Source: Allobaculum stercoricanis DSM 13633 (GTDB taxonomy: Bacteria; Bacillota_I; Bacilli_A; Erysipelotrichales; Erysipelotrichaceae). Taken from it: a DNA stretch of 64,000 bases. The notes under the pieces are model-generated. The model was not told where the DNA came from and made no database searches. It saw only the letters and a program-made list of their open reading frames with translations. Of the stretch, positions 26,959-38,264 are shown piece after piece. The position numbers were made by a program, and so were the translations under genes. The stretch covers positions 1,309,714-1,373,713 of the forward strand of contig NZ_KB913034.1 of assembly GCF_000384195.1 (NCBI RefSeq), in the 5' to 3' direction. How positions within the stretch are numbered: position 1 is the first letter of the stretch; every line of letters starts with the position of its first letter.

Positions 26959-28530
26959 TTAGCGAGAATAAATCGTGTTTCCATCGACGATTGTTTCTGT
27001 GACTTGAATGGTTTCGAGTTCGTCTACATCAACTTTAAATGGGTCTTTTTCTAAAATTGTAAAATTGGCTTGTTTTCCTTTTTCAATGCTACCTTTTCGA
27101 TCTTCTTCATGATATTGATAAGCCGCATTGATCGTAATCGCCTTAAATGCTTCTAAAACAGAAACGCTTTGTTCTTGAGACAGTGCAACCCCATTTTTAG
27201 TCACACGCTTAACGGCGCATGCGATTGTCTTCATCATATCGGGTGCAAGAACTGGTGTATCTTGGTGGAATGTGTAAACAAGATGAGCGTTAATGGCATC
27301 TTTTACTGGTGACATACGGCTTGCTCTTGGATACCCTAAATTTTCGATATGGATATCGCCCCAATAATAAGTGTGCGCCACAAAGAAACTTGGAATCATG
27401 TCAATCGCATTCATTCTTTTTAACTCTTCATTGCCAACAAATTGCGCATGAATCATGACTGGACGATAAGTTTGTTCGACATGGTCATCATGACGCACTT
27501 TTTCAAATGTATCCACATATTGTTTTGCTGCAGCATCCCCATTACAATGCGCTAACAGTTGCGCTTGATCTTCTAAAGCACGATGAACTAATTCATATAA
27601 ATGTTCATCACTATGAACTGGATAAGCACAATCATTAGAGTTTGTGTATGGTTCTTTCATCCATGCTGTTCTTCCTTGTGGAGAACCATCTAAGAAAATT
27701 TTATAGCCTCCTAAACGGAAGTGATTGTAATATTGGTGTTTTTGTGGGTCATTCACATAGAGCTCACGGCTGTTTTCTAAATCGATATAACCAACTACAT
27801 CCATTTTAAGCGCTTTTTCATGTGCTAATAATTGATAGAGTGGATAAAGTTCTTTTGTCACCATTCCATCTTGGATCGTTGTAATTCCATATTTAGCGTA
27901 TAGATCTTGCGCTTTGGCTACATTGGCTTTTAAAACATCGAGATCAAAAGAAGAAATCGATTTTTGGAAATCGATAAACGCATTTTCTTCCATATATCCG
28001 CTTAAAGAATGATCTGCAAATCTGCCATATTTTCCACCTTGTGGATCCGCAACATCATCGTGAATATTTTGTTTTTTCAATCCTGCGGAATTGACTACAC
28101 CCATGTGATTTGAAACATGGACTAACAAGATCGGAATATCCGTGCTAATGCGATCTAACACAATACGATCTGGATGCGCTTTTTCCGCTAAGAAGTTATG
28201 GTCATAGTTGTTAGCCACAACCCATTCTCCCGCTTTTACATCGTGCTCTTGAATAAACGCTTTGATCGCTTCTTCAATTTCAGCAAATGAATAACATTGC
28301 GAAAGATCACATTGGGATAATGCATTGGCACAACCAACAAAGTGAGAATGGCCATCAATAAAGCCAGGGAACATCACGTTTTGGTTTAAATCCACTTTTT
28401 CCCCTTGCCAATCGGTTGGTACTTCTTGATACACTTCAATGATTTTGTCATCTTCAATGGCTACTGCTTGTGCAGTTGGATGGTTTTCATCCATCGTATA
28501 AATCGTTCCATTAAAATATAGTTTTTTCAT
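26959..28530 (-). CDS. YtcJ-like amidohydrolase
   Basis: A 523-residue metal-dependent hydrolase. N-terminal 'KLYFNGTIYTMDENHPTAQAVA' beta-sandwich start, the metal motif 'FPGFIDGHSHFVGC', 'LLAHCNGDAAAKQYVD', 'IHAQFVGNEELKRM', and the C-terminal 'KGSIEKGKQANFTILEKDPF'. Members act on cyclic amides, N-acyl groups and similar; the substrate is unknown. Start at 28530 is set by AAGGAGACATTC; it lies 10 bases after the yitT-like gene, so they are cotranscribed. Confidence 0.88.
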   Translation of the reverse strand: MKKLYFNGTIYTMDENHPTAQAVAIEDDKIIEVYQEVPTDWQGEKVDLNQNVMFPGFIDGHSHFVGCANALSQCDLSQCYSFAEIEEAIKAFIQEHDVKAGEWVVANNYDHNFLAEKAHPDRIVLDRISTDIPILLVHVSNHMGVVNSAGLKKQNIHDDVADPQGGKYGRFADHSLSGYMEENAFIDFQKSISSFDLDVLKANVAKAQDLYAKYGITTIQDGMVTKELYPLYQLLAHEKALKMDVVGYIDLENSRELYVNDPQKHQYYNHFRLGGYKIFLDGSPQGRTAWMKEPYTNSNDCAYPVHSDEHLYELVHRALEDQAQLLAHCNGDAAAKQYVDTFEKVRHDDHVEQTYRPVMIHAQFVGNEELKRMNAIDMIPSFFVAHTYYWGDIHIENLGYPRASRMSPVKDAINAHLVYTFHQDTPVLAPDMMKTIACAVKRVTKNGVALSQEQSVSVLEAFKAITINAAYQYHEEDRKGSIEKGKQANFTILEKDPFKVDVDELETIQVTETIVDGNTIYSR

Positions 28531-28540
28531 GAATGTCTCC

Positions 28541-29389
28541 TTATAGTCGAACTTCATAATTTCCGAGCACTTGATCTTGTTTTGTGATCGTCACAAATGC
28601 ATCGGGATCTTTTTCTTTGAGTTTTTCTTGGAAAATTCGTACTTCATATTTTGATAAAACACTATACATGACATAAGTATCGTTCTCTGTATATCCCCCG
28701 ACACCATTCCAATACGTCACTCCACGATGTAATTCATGAAGAATCATTTCGCAAACATCTTTATTTTTCGTAAAGATCAAGACGCTTGTATTGATGTTTT
28801 GGAGATGGGTTTTATCGATTGAGAACGAATAAATCATAGAATATACAATCGAATAAATCGCTACAGGAAGCTCGAATAAAATTGCACACATCGTATAAAT
28901 CATCGCATTGATGATCAATGTGAATTTACCCACGCTAAAATCTTTCTTTTTCTTCGTGAAGTACAACCCTAAAATATCGAGTCCGCCACCAGAACCTCCC
29001 GCTTTTAAGGTAATGCCTACACCCGTTCCGGCAAGGATTCCCCCCATCAAACAAGAAATTGCATATTCATTGAGAATTGGCGTTTGTGGAATCGGTAAAT
29101 AGGTAAAGATAATTGTTTGTGTCACTAAAGAAAATAGTGTTTTAAAAAACAATGTTCGTCCAAAGGAGAAGAAGGCCAACATCAAAAGTGGGATATTTAA
29201 AAGAAAGTTCAAAATCCCGGCAATGTCAAAACCAACATTTAAATCAAGTAAAGTACGGATAATCTGAGAAATTCCGACCGTTCCTCCGTTATACAAACCA
29301 AGGGGAACAATAAACCAGTTTAATCCAGCACAAAACAAAAAGGAACCCGCTAAGATTGTAAAATAACTATTTATTGTTTCTTTTTTCAT
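28541..29389 (-). CDS. YitT-family membrane protein
   Basis: A 282-residue protein with five or six transmembrane helices (YitT/DUF161 part with 'LGLYNGGTVGISQIIRTL' and 'KAGGSGGGLDILGLYFTKK') and a C-terminal DUF2179 domain ('VLIFTKNKDVCEMILHELHRGVTYWNGVGGY', here split as seen). Function unknown, proposed transporters. The ATG at 29389 comes only 8 bases after a terminator-like hairpin and has no clear Shine-Dalgarno. The longer frame starting inside the GH1 gene is less likely. Confidence 0.85.
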   Translation of the reverse strand: MKKETINSYFTILAGSFLFCAGLNWFIVPLGLYNGGTVGISQIIRTLLDLNVGFDIAGILNFLLNIPLLMLAFFSFGRTLFFKTLFSLVTQTIIFTYLPIPQTPILNEYAISCLMGGILAGTGVGITLKAGGSGGGLDILGLYFTKKKKDFSVGKFTLIINAMIYTMCAILFELPVAIYSIVYSMIYSFSIDKTHLQNINTSVLIFTKNKDVCEMILHELHRGVTYWNGVGGYTENDTYVMYSVLSKYEVRIFQEKLKEKDPDAFVTITKQDQVLGNYEVRL

Positions 29390-29396
29390 ACTAAAG

Positions 29397-29420
29397 AAAA
29401 AGCGAAAGAAACTTTCGCTT

Positions 29421-29422
<2 letters not shown>
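29397..29422 (-). terminator. Terminator/attenuator between GH1 and yitT-like gene
   Basis: AAGCGAAAG-TTT-CTTTCGCTT with TTTTTC tail on the minus strand. It begins at the GH1 stop codon and ends just before the yitT-like ATG, so expression of the last three genes may depend on readthrough. Confidence 0.75.
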
Positions 29423-32097
<2,675 letters not shown>

Positions 32098-32170
32098 CGT
32101 AATCATCTCCTTATCGCTTTCATGCTTCATCCCTATTCTAATCATGTCCTTTGCATGACTACGAATAATT

Positions 32171-32207
32171 TTAAGTCCCTTCTATCCTCATGATAAAAGG
32201 GACTTAA
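32171..32207. repeat. Intercistronic hairpin, IIC / MupG-like
   Basis: TTAAGTCCCTT (32171-32181) and its complement AAGGGACTTAA (32197-32207), 15-base loop. No T-run follows on the minus strand, so it may stabilise the upstream PTS mRNA instead of ending it. Confidence 0.6.
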
Positions 32208-32220
32208 TGGTTCAAAATTC

Positions 32221-33525
32221 TTATTCTTGTGCTTCAGCTTCTTCTTTAGCGATGCATTGTTTTTCGTAAATTTTGAAGAATGGGTAGTAGATCAAGAATA
32301 CAATTGGGAACATTAAGAATACAAAGACAACGTTTCTCCAGTCTAATGTAGACATGAACTGTTGAATTCCGACTGGCAATGTAGTCATGATCAAGATTTG
32401 TGGTACGGACATCAAATTAAATTTGAAGCCAACATACATGAATCCCATAACAACTAAAGAGTTCAAAATGAATGGGATTAATAATACTGGGTTATATAAG
32501 ATTGGGAATCCAAAGATTGCAGGTTCGTTAATGTTGAATAAACCTGGTACAAATGATGCTTTAGCAACAGCACTGATTTGTTTAGATTTGGATTTCAATC
32601 CCATAATGCAAAGTGGCAATGTGTTACCAGAACCACCAAGAATTGTTAAACATCCATATAAGAATACTGGGTTAAATACTAAAGGTTGACCTGCTGCAGC
32701 TAATTCAGCGTTTGTTGTATAAGCAGCGATGTAGATAGGCATAATTGCTGTGAAGACAACACTTCCACCGTGGATACCAAAGAACCAGCTCAAGCAGAAT
32801 AAAATAACAATTACGATCATTCCAAGTGGTGAAACGAGGTAGGATAATGGAGTGGCAATAATTGTTGTGATCAATGTACCTAAAGTCATTGCACCGTTTG
32901 TCAGGTTAGAAATTAAGATTGCTAAACCATACCAAATTAAAATATTGATTCCGGATGGAATAATGGAGTTAAAGCTGTTTAAGATCCCTTCTGGTACAAC
33001 ATCTGGCATACGAATGATCCAGTTGTGATCAACAGAGAATTTTGTGATACGAACAGAGATCAATCCGATCAATATAGCAACGAAGATTCCGTTTGCCCCT
33101 AAAGATCCAACATTTAAAGCACGAACTGTTTGACCTGATTCAGTTGTTGCTGAAATCAATGGTGAACAAACTAAAATGAAGCATACCATGGATGTGAATC
33201 CAGATTGAAGTTGTGCTTTAACACCTAAACGTTTTGCATAGCTATAAGCTAATGTAAAGGACATGAACAACCCTAACAGTCCCATTGTTAATTCATATGG
33301 CATGTAAAGAAGGTCATAAATTGGAGTTCCCGCTTTCCAGCCAAATAACATACCACCAACGGCACAAATAATTTGAACAACCGCACCGATCATGATGAGG
33401 CCCATTGTTCCTCCCATACCTTGGCTAATTGTTCCAAATGCAGGGCTTTGTGATAACTTCGCACTAAAACCCTGAACTTTTCGCATAAATCCGCTATTCG
33501 CGAATTGTTCTAACTTGCTATTCAC
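32221..33525 (-). CDS. celB: PTS lactose/cellobiose-family IIC
   Basis: A 434-residue membrane transporter of the Lac/Cel PTS family, about ten helices. Opens with 'SAKLSQSPAFGTISQGMGGTMG', contains 'VPEGILNSFNSIIPSGINILIW', the substrate-domain sequences 'FGIHGGSVVFTAIMPIY' and 'SFVPGLFNINEPAIFGFPI' with the conserved Asn-Glu-Pro. Works with the two next-door small subunits. Family members carry cellobiose, chitobiose or lactose; the substrate here is open. Confidence 0.93.
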   Translation of the reverse strand: MNSKLEQFANSGFMRKVQGFSAKLSQSPAFGTISQGMGGTMGLIMIGAVVQIICAVGGMLFGWKAGTPIYDLLYMPYELTMGLLGLFMSFTLAYSYAKRLGVKAQLQSGFTSMVCFILVCSPLISATTESGQTVRALNVGSLGANGIFVAILIGLISVRITKFSVDHNWIIRMPDVVPEGILNSFNSIIPSGINILIWYGLAILISNLTNGAMTLGTLITTIIATPLSYLVSPLGMIVIVILFCLSWFFGIHGGSVVFTAIMPIYIAAYTTNAELAAAGQPLVFNPVFLYGCLTILGGSGNTLPLCIMGLKSKSKQISAVAKASFVPGLFNINEPAIFGFPILYNPVLLIPFILNSLVVMGFMYVGFKFNLMSVPQILIMTTLPVGIQQFMSTLDWRNVVFVFLMFPIVFLIYYPFFKIYEKQCIAKEEAEAQE

Positions 33526-33552
33526 TTACTCTTTCCCCCTTCAATCTTGTTT

Positions 33553-33861
33553 TTATTTTCCCGTGATTTTGTGGGCTAATTCCATTACTTTATCTGCATT
33601 TCCAACAGCGTAGTCTAAAGATGGAATAGATGCAGCTGGAATGGATAATACTTTTTTCAGTTCATCTAAACGGTAAGAAACCTGTGGGCCAATTAATACG
33701 CAATCGTAATCGTTTTGATAACCTTCAACGTTACCTACGATATCGCCAACTGGTACAGCGTTGATTTTTAATTCTTCGCCTTGGCTTTCGCAATATTTTT
33801 CAATTTTTTTCATTAAGATACTTGTGGATAAACCTGCGCCACATGCTAATAAAATTCTCAT
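33553..33861 (-). CDS. celA: PTS lactose/cellobiose-family IIB
   Basis: A 102-residue IIB subunit. The phosphocysteine is Cys7 in 'MRILLACGAGLSTSILMKKIE', with the P-loop typical of Lac-family IIB. 'YDCVLIGPQVSYRLDELK' is the other conserved block. It receives phosphate from IIA and passes it to the sugar bound by IIC. Confidence 0.95.
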   Translation of the reverse strand: MRILLACGAGLSTSILMKKIEKYCESQGEELKINAVPVGDIVGNVEGYQNDYDCVLIGPQVSYRLDELKKVLSIPAASIPSLDYAVGNADKVMELAHKITGK

Positions 33862-33879
33862 TTTGTTCTCCTTTGAAAA

Positions 33880-34188
33880 TTACTTTTCTAATCTTTTGTA
33901 TAATTCGATCATTTCTGCAACCATTTCTTGAGCTAACATACTTGTCATTAAATGGTCTTGAGAGTGAATCAACAATACGTTGATTTCTGGTTTTTCACCA
34001 TTTGCTTCTGCTACCAATAAATCTGTTTGACCTTGGTGTGCTTTTGTAGAAGCTTCTTGGCTTTCTTTCATTAAACGGTCTGCTTCTTCAAAATTATTTT
34101 GTTTTGCCGCCTGTAATGCTTGGAATGCCAAAGATCTTGCATCTCCTGAATGAGCAATCAAAGTCATTGCGATCATTTCTGTATTCAT
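33880..34188 (-). CDS. celC: PTS lactose/cellobiose-family IIA
   Basis: A 102-residue all-helical IIA subunit with 'LIAHSGDARSLAFQALQAAK' and the active-site block 'LLIHSQDHLMTSMLAQEM' (His75 and His79). First gene of the eight-gene minus-strand cluster; an AAAGGAGGTAGGCAA ribosome binding site precedes the ATG. Confidence 0.95.
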   Translation of the reverse strand: MNTEMIAMTLIAHSGDARSLAFQALQAAKQNNFEEADRLMKESQEASTKAHQGQTDLLVAEANGEKPEINVLLIHSQDHLMTSMLAQEMVAEMIELYKRLEK

Positions 34189-34218
34189 TTGCCTACCTCC
34201 TTTTGTTTTTTGTTACAG

Positions 34219-34257
34219 CCTCATTATAGGTAGAAGTGTTCTGTCAACAAAATGAGG
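34219..34257 (-). promoter_or_regulatory. celC operon promoter with flanking inverted repeat
   Basis: Minus-strand consensus TATAAT (34223-34228) about 35 bases before celC. A perfect TTGACA (34242-34247) is only 13 bp away; the properly spaced -35 would be TTTGTT. Arms CCTCATT (34219-34225) and AATGAGG (34251-34257) flank this and could be an operator. No -24/-12 sigma-54 element is visible. Confidence 0.6.
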
Positions 34258-34668
34258 TTTGTAAGCGCAAAAACCGATTTTTTATACACTACAAGCCAAT
34301 TTTTCACATTCAATTCTTTTTGAGCAGTCAAAATGCTCCTTTTTCAGAATTTAAATCGCAAAGTTATACATTAAACAATGCACAGTACGCTAATTTGACG
34401 AAAACTAAAGATACAGATGAAGCCGAATTCATACACAATTTAATTTCAAATCTTTTTTTTACACTAAAATATCGATCGTTGACACCTATTTGCTCACTCT
34501 ATTCTGTATTCCTATTTATACGCAAAGCAGTCACTCTTCTTTTTTCTTGTCTTGATCTTCTTTAATATAGAAAGAGGAACGGATTTATCGTTTCAATTCA
34601 AGCAAAGTGTGTAAAACTGGGGGGCAATATGGTTAAGATTTTTCTTAAACAATCAACCCTGGTTGTGT
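34258..34668. other. Divergent intergenic region, celC / brnQ
   Basis: About 410 AT-rich bases. TGTAAGCGCAAAAA near 34261 is a partial cre-like match (two mismatches). No gene is supportable. Confidence 0.4.
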
Positions 34669-34680
34669 TAGTATTCGTTT
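34645..34680 (+). promoter_or_regulatory. brnQ promoter, probably giving a leaderless mRNA
   Basis: TTAAAC (34645-34650), 18-bp spacer, TAGTAT (34669-34674), then six bases and the ATG at 34681. Transcription would start at or next to the ATG. The spacer contains the dyad CAACC-CT-GGTTG, a possible operator. No Shine-Dalgarno precedes the ATG. Confidence 0.55.
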
Positions 34681-35763
34681 ATGACGAAAAAAACACTTTT
34701 ACTGGGCATCACATTGTTCTCAATGTTCTTTGGTGCCGGAAATTTAATCTTTGCGCCTTATCTTGGTGCCCAATCTGCGAGTGATGCTTGGTTAGCTCTT
34801 GCAGGCATGCTCACTACTTCTGTTTTAATGCCTGTTTTAGCGATCGTGATTATCGCTCCTTATCAAACTGCGAATAACATGATTAGCCGAATTTGGAAAC
34901 CACTTGGCCCAATCTTCATGACCCTTGTCTACTTACTCATTGGACCTTGTATCGCCATTCCGCGAACTGCTTCGACCGCTTTAGAAATGTGGACTTGGCT
35001 TGTTCAAGGACAATGGGCGACAATTCTTTGGATTGTCCTTTTCTTTAGCGTGGCATTAATTATGGCTATTCGCCCAGGCAAACTAAAAGATATTTTAGGT
35101 AAAGTGATGGGGCCGATCTTAATTGTGCTGATCTTGCTCGTTTGTATTCCTTTATTATTCAATGAACCCCAAGTGGTTGCAGCCGGAGGAATTTATGCAT
35201 CGAATCCATTTTTCACAGGACTCAATGAAGGATATCAAACGATGGATATTTTGGCGGCCTTCTGCTTTGGCATCATCATCGTGATGAATATCAAAAAATT
35301 AGAGATTAAAAAAGAGAAACAAACCTTAGCACTTTCCGCAATCATTGCCGGAACGCTTTTGGCAAGTCTCTACATTTTATTAGCCTTTACTGCCTCACAA
35401 AACAGTGGCATATTCCAACCTCTGTCTAATGGAGCCCAAATTCTTTCTTTAGCCGCTTCCATGACGTATGGAAGTTTTGGCCAAATTTTATGTGGACTCA
35501 TCTTCTTGATCGCTTGTTTGAATGTTTGTTCAGGATTGTTAGCTTGTTGTAGTGAATATTTCCATGAACACTTCCCTGTTCTCTCCTATTTCCAATGGCT
35601 GATGTTATTCACCATTGCCGGAGCGATTACGGCTTGCACTGGTTTAGATTCGATTTTAAGTTGGTCAGGAACATTACTATCCTATATTTGTCCGCTTTCT
35701 TTAGTACTTTTGGTCTTTGGCGTATTCTTTTCCATTAAAGATCGTCGTTCTCAAACAAAATAA
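34681..35763 (+). CDS. brnQ: Branched-chain amino acid:cation symporter (LIVCS)
   Basis: A 360-residue membrane transporter for Leu/Ile/Val. The N-terminus 'GITLFSMFFGAGNLIFAPYLG' is diagnostic, followed by 'GPCIAIPRTASTALE' and 'MDILAAFCFGIIIV'. Family members are usually 430-450 residues; this one is shorter but keeps both ends and reads through without a frameshift. The start is set by homology since no ribosome binding site is present. It converges on pheT and shares a bidirectional terminator with it. Confidence 0.88.
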   Translation: MTKKTLLLGITLFSMFFGAGNLIFAPYLGAQSASDAWLALAGMLTTSVLMPVLAIVIIAPYQTANNMISRIWKPLGPIFMTLVYLLIGPCIAIPRTASTALEMWTWLVQGQWATILWIVLFFSVALIMAIRPGKLKDILGKVMGPILIVLILLVCIPLLFNEPQVVAAGGIYASNPFFTGLNEGYQTMDILAAFCFGIIIVMNIKKLEIKKEKQTLALSAIIAGTLLASLYILLAFTASQNSGIFQPLSNGAQILSLAASMTYGSFGQILCGLIFLIACLNVCSGLLACCSEYFHEHFPVLSYFQWLMLFTIAGAITACTGLDSILSWSGTLLSYICPLSLVLLVFGVFFSIKDRRSQTK

Positions 35764-35773
35764 ATTTTTCCAA

Positions 35774-35825
35774 TAAAAAAAGGTTTTGAATGCTCCTATT
35801 CAAGGATCTTCAAAACCTTTTTCTT
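35774..35825. terminator. Bidirectional terminator, brnQ / pheT
   Basis: AAAAAGGTTTTGAA pairs with TTCAAAACCTTTTT around a 20-base centre; T-runs on both strands serve the convergent genes. Confidence 0.85.
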
Positions 35826-35838
35826 TTTGGTTGATTGT

Positions 35839-38250
35839 TTATGCCGAACGTAATGTCGCTTTGCATTGGTTAACAATCGCATCGATAATCGAGTTGAAAA
35901 TCGTTGTAATTGTCTTATCGTCTAACGTTTGGACATCAGATTGGAATGTCATCGTTAAAGCGATTGATTTTTCATGTTCTCCAACGTGTTCTCCTTGGTA
36001 CACATCAAAGACATCGACATTTTTAACGATCGATTCTTTACCGAGTTTTCCAGAGCGTTTGATCACTTCAACAATTTTACTTGCTGGTAAATCTTTTTCG
36101 ACAACGAAAGCTAAGTCACGATAAACTGCTGGATATTTTGAAACTGGAGTAAAGCGGATTTTTGATTTTTTCGTCTCTAAAATTTGATCGAGATCTAATT
36201 CCGCCATCACTGCATGTTTTAATCCGACTTCATTAGCATAGAGTGGATGAATTTCACCCATTAAACCGATGAGATCTTTTCCAATATATACTTCTGCCGA
36301 ACGTCCTGGGTGGAAGTGAGTTGTATCTTTTTGGTTTGGTTTAAAGAATAAACGATTTTCGCTAATTCCGGATCGTTCTAAAATCGTTTCGACTAAACCT
36401 TTCAAGGTATAGAAATCAGCTGGAGTAGATGTTTTTAACCAACGGGTTTCGTTCATTGCGCCAGTTAACACGATTGCTAAATGTTCAATGACACCTTGAG
36501 TTGAAGTCAGTTCGGAGATTTCGAACATGTTCACACCTTTATTGCCACGAGAATGGTTATAAGCAGCACTTTCTAATAAAGAAGGCAGAATGGAAGTTCG
36601 TAAATAACGACGTTCTTCAGAAAGTGGAGTTGGTAATTCTAATGCATCTCCAGTCGAGAAAATTGCATTCTCTTTTTTAGTAGAAGAAACAAGGGTATAC
36701 GTAATTGCATCTTGCAGACCATTTTCACAAAGGAAAGTCTGGATGAAACGACGTTGACGTTGTTGTGGATTCAATTTTCCTTCTGTCATTTCCATAACAG
36801 GAAGTGTAGAAGGTAAGCGATCATAACCAATCATTCGGATCACTTCTTCAGAAAGATCCGCCATTCCTTCTAAATCTAGGCGAGTAGATGGAACTTTAAC
36901 GGTAATGGTTGTACCTTCTACAGTTGGTTCAAGATTTAAACGTGCAAATACATCAACGATTTCTTCTTTCGCAAAGTCAGTTCCTAAACGATGGTTTATC
37001 TGTTCTACTGTGCAAGTAATTGTTTTTTCTTCGTAATGATCACAACCAAATTCAACAGTTTGTTCGAAGTCTTTGGCATCTGCATATTGGATTAATAAAT
37101 CCACAGCGCGATCGATCGCTTTTTTCGCAGCTAAAGGTTCAATTCCTTTTTGATAACGAATCGAAGACTCTGTATTTAAGTTTAAACGACGTGCTGTATT
37201 TCGAATGGAAACGTGATCGAAGCTTGCACATTCAATAATAATCCCTTGCGTATTGTCTTCAACTTTAGAGTCATTGCCACCCATTACACCACCAATACCG
37301 ATTGGTTGACCATTGCTGGTGATGACCACATCACCAGATTGTAAGTGATAAGTTTCTCCATCTAAAGTTGTGTAATCTGTATCTAAGTTATCTTTAACCG
37401 TGATTTCTTGGTGTGGTAATGCATTTTTGTCATAGAAATGCATTGGCTGGCCTGTTTCTAACATCACGATATTGGAAATATCGACAACGTTATTAATCGA
37501 GTTCATGCCAGAAGCACGTAATAATTCTTGCATCCATTTTGGAGATGGTTTAATTGTGACACTGTTCACGACTTTGCCATAGAAATGAGGACATTTTTCA
37601 GTTTCGGATACGATTTTTAATTGAGTTGGCACATCGCTTGCAATATCAGCCGCACCTGCAACTTCTGGTAATTGGCAAGGAATATTTAAGATCGCTGCTG
37701 TTTCGCTTGCCATATTCCAAGCGGCTTGGCAATCCGCACGGTTTGGTGTTAATCCAATATCTAATACAGTATCGTCATAACCTAAATAACCAAGTGGATC
37801 CGTATGTCCTACTGGCGCATCTTGATCTAAAACTTCAATTCCCGACAGTTGTGCTTCACTTAATGTATGTTTATCTACACCAAGTTCTGCTAAAGAACAA
37901 ATCATACCGTCGGATACTTCACCACGAATTTTTCCAGATTTAATTTCTCCACCTGGTAATTTTGCCCCTGGTAAAGCGACGATAACTTTTTGTCCGGCAG
38001 CAACGTTTGGTGCACCACATACGATTGGACGAACTTGATCGCCTGTATTTACTGTTGTGATATGTAAGTGATCGGAATCTGGATGATCTTTACAAGTCAA
38101 GACTTCTCCAATCACTAAATTTGTTCCTTGAGAAAGAGGAACGATATCTTCGACTTCAAATCCAGCATTCGTTACAGTTGTCGCAATTTCATCCATGGAA
38201 CGCTGACCTAAATCCATGTAACGTTCAAGCCATTTTTTTGAAATTTTCAT
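35839..38250 (-). CDS. pheT: Phenylalanyl-tRNA synthetase beta subunit
   Basis: An 803-residue beta subunit. It starts 'MKISKKWLERYMDL', has an N-terminal tRNA-binding (EMAP-like) domain (about 40-150), B3/B4 editing domain, B5 domain with 'STRLDLEGMADLSEEVIRMIGYD', a catalytic-like domain ('HPGRSAEVYIG', 'LMGEIHPL'), and a C-terminal anticodon-binding FDX-ACB domain ('KYPAVYRDLAFVV'). Forms alpha2-beta2 with PheS, encoded 14 bases upstream; both follow the T-box. Confidence 0.98.
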   Translation of the reverse strand: MKISKKWLERYMDLGQRSMDEIATTVTNAGFEVEDIVPLSQGTNLVIGEVLTCKDHPDSDHLHITTVNTGDQVRPIVCGAPNVAAGQKVIVALPGAKLPGGEIKSGKIRGEVSDGMICSLAELGVDKHTLSEAQLSGIEVLDQDAPVGHTDPLGYLGYDDTVLDIGLTPNRADCQAAWNMASETAAILNIPCQLPEVAGAADIASDVPTQLKIVSETEKCPHFYGKVVNSVTIKPSPKWMQELLRASGMNSINNVVDISNIVMLETGQPMHFYDKNALPHQEITVKDNLDTDYTTLDGETYHLQSGDVVITSNGQPIGIGGVMGGNDSKVEDNTQGIIIECASFDHVSIRNTARRLNLNTESSIRYQKGIEPLAAKKAIDRAVDLLIQYADAKDFEQTVEFGCDHYEEKTITCTVEQINHRLGTDFAKEEIVDVFARLNLEPTVEGTTITVKVPSTRLDLEGMADLSEEVIRMIGYDRLPSTLPVMEMTEGKLNPQQRQRRFIQTFLCENGLQDAITYTLVSSTKKENAIFSTGDALELPTPLSEERRYLRTSILPSLLESAAYNHSRGNKGVNMFEISELTSTQGVIEHLAIVLTGAMNETRWLKTSTPADFYTLKGLVETILERSGISENRLFFKPNQKDTTHFHPGRSAEVYIGKDLIGLMGEIHPLYANEVGLKHAVMAELDLDQILETKKSKIRFTPVSKYPAVYRDLAFVVEKDLPASKIVEVIKRSGKLGKESIVKNVDVFDVYQGEHVGEHEKSIALTMTFQSDVQTLDDKTITTIFNSIIDAIVNQCKATLRSA

Positions 38251-38264
38251 GACACGATACCTCC

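Noticed and set aside
34189..34260. Sigma-54 promoter for the PTS cluster, expected with a LevR regulator
   Set aside because: No TGGCAC-N5-TTGC element is visible; a TATAAT box is present instead.
34681..35763. Frameshift in brnQ to explain its shortness
   Set aside because: All three frames after the stop lack family-like sequence and the bidirectional terminator follows at once; it is simply a short member.
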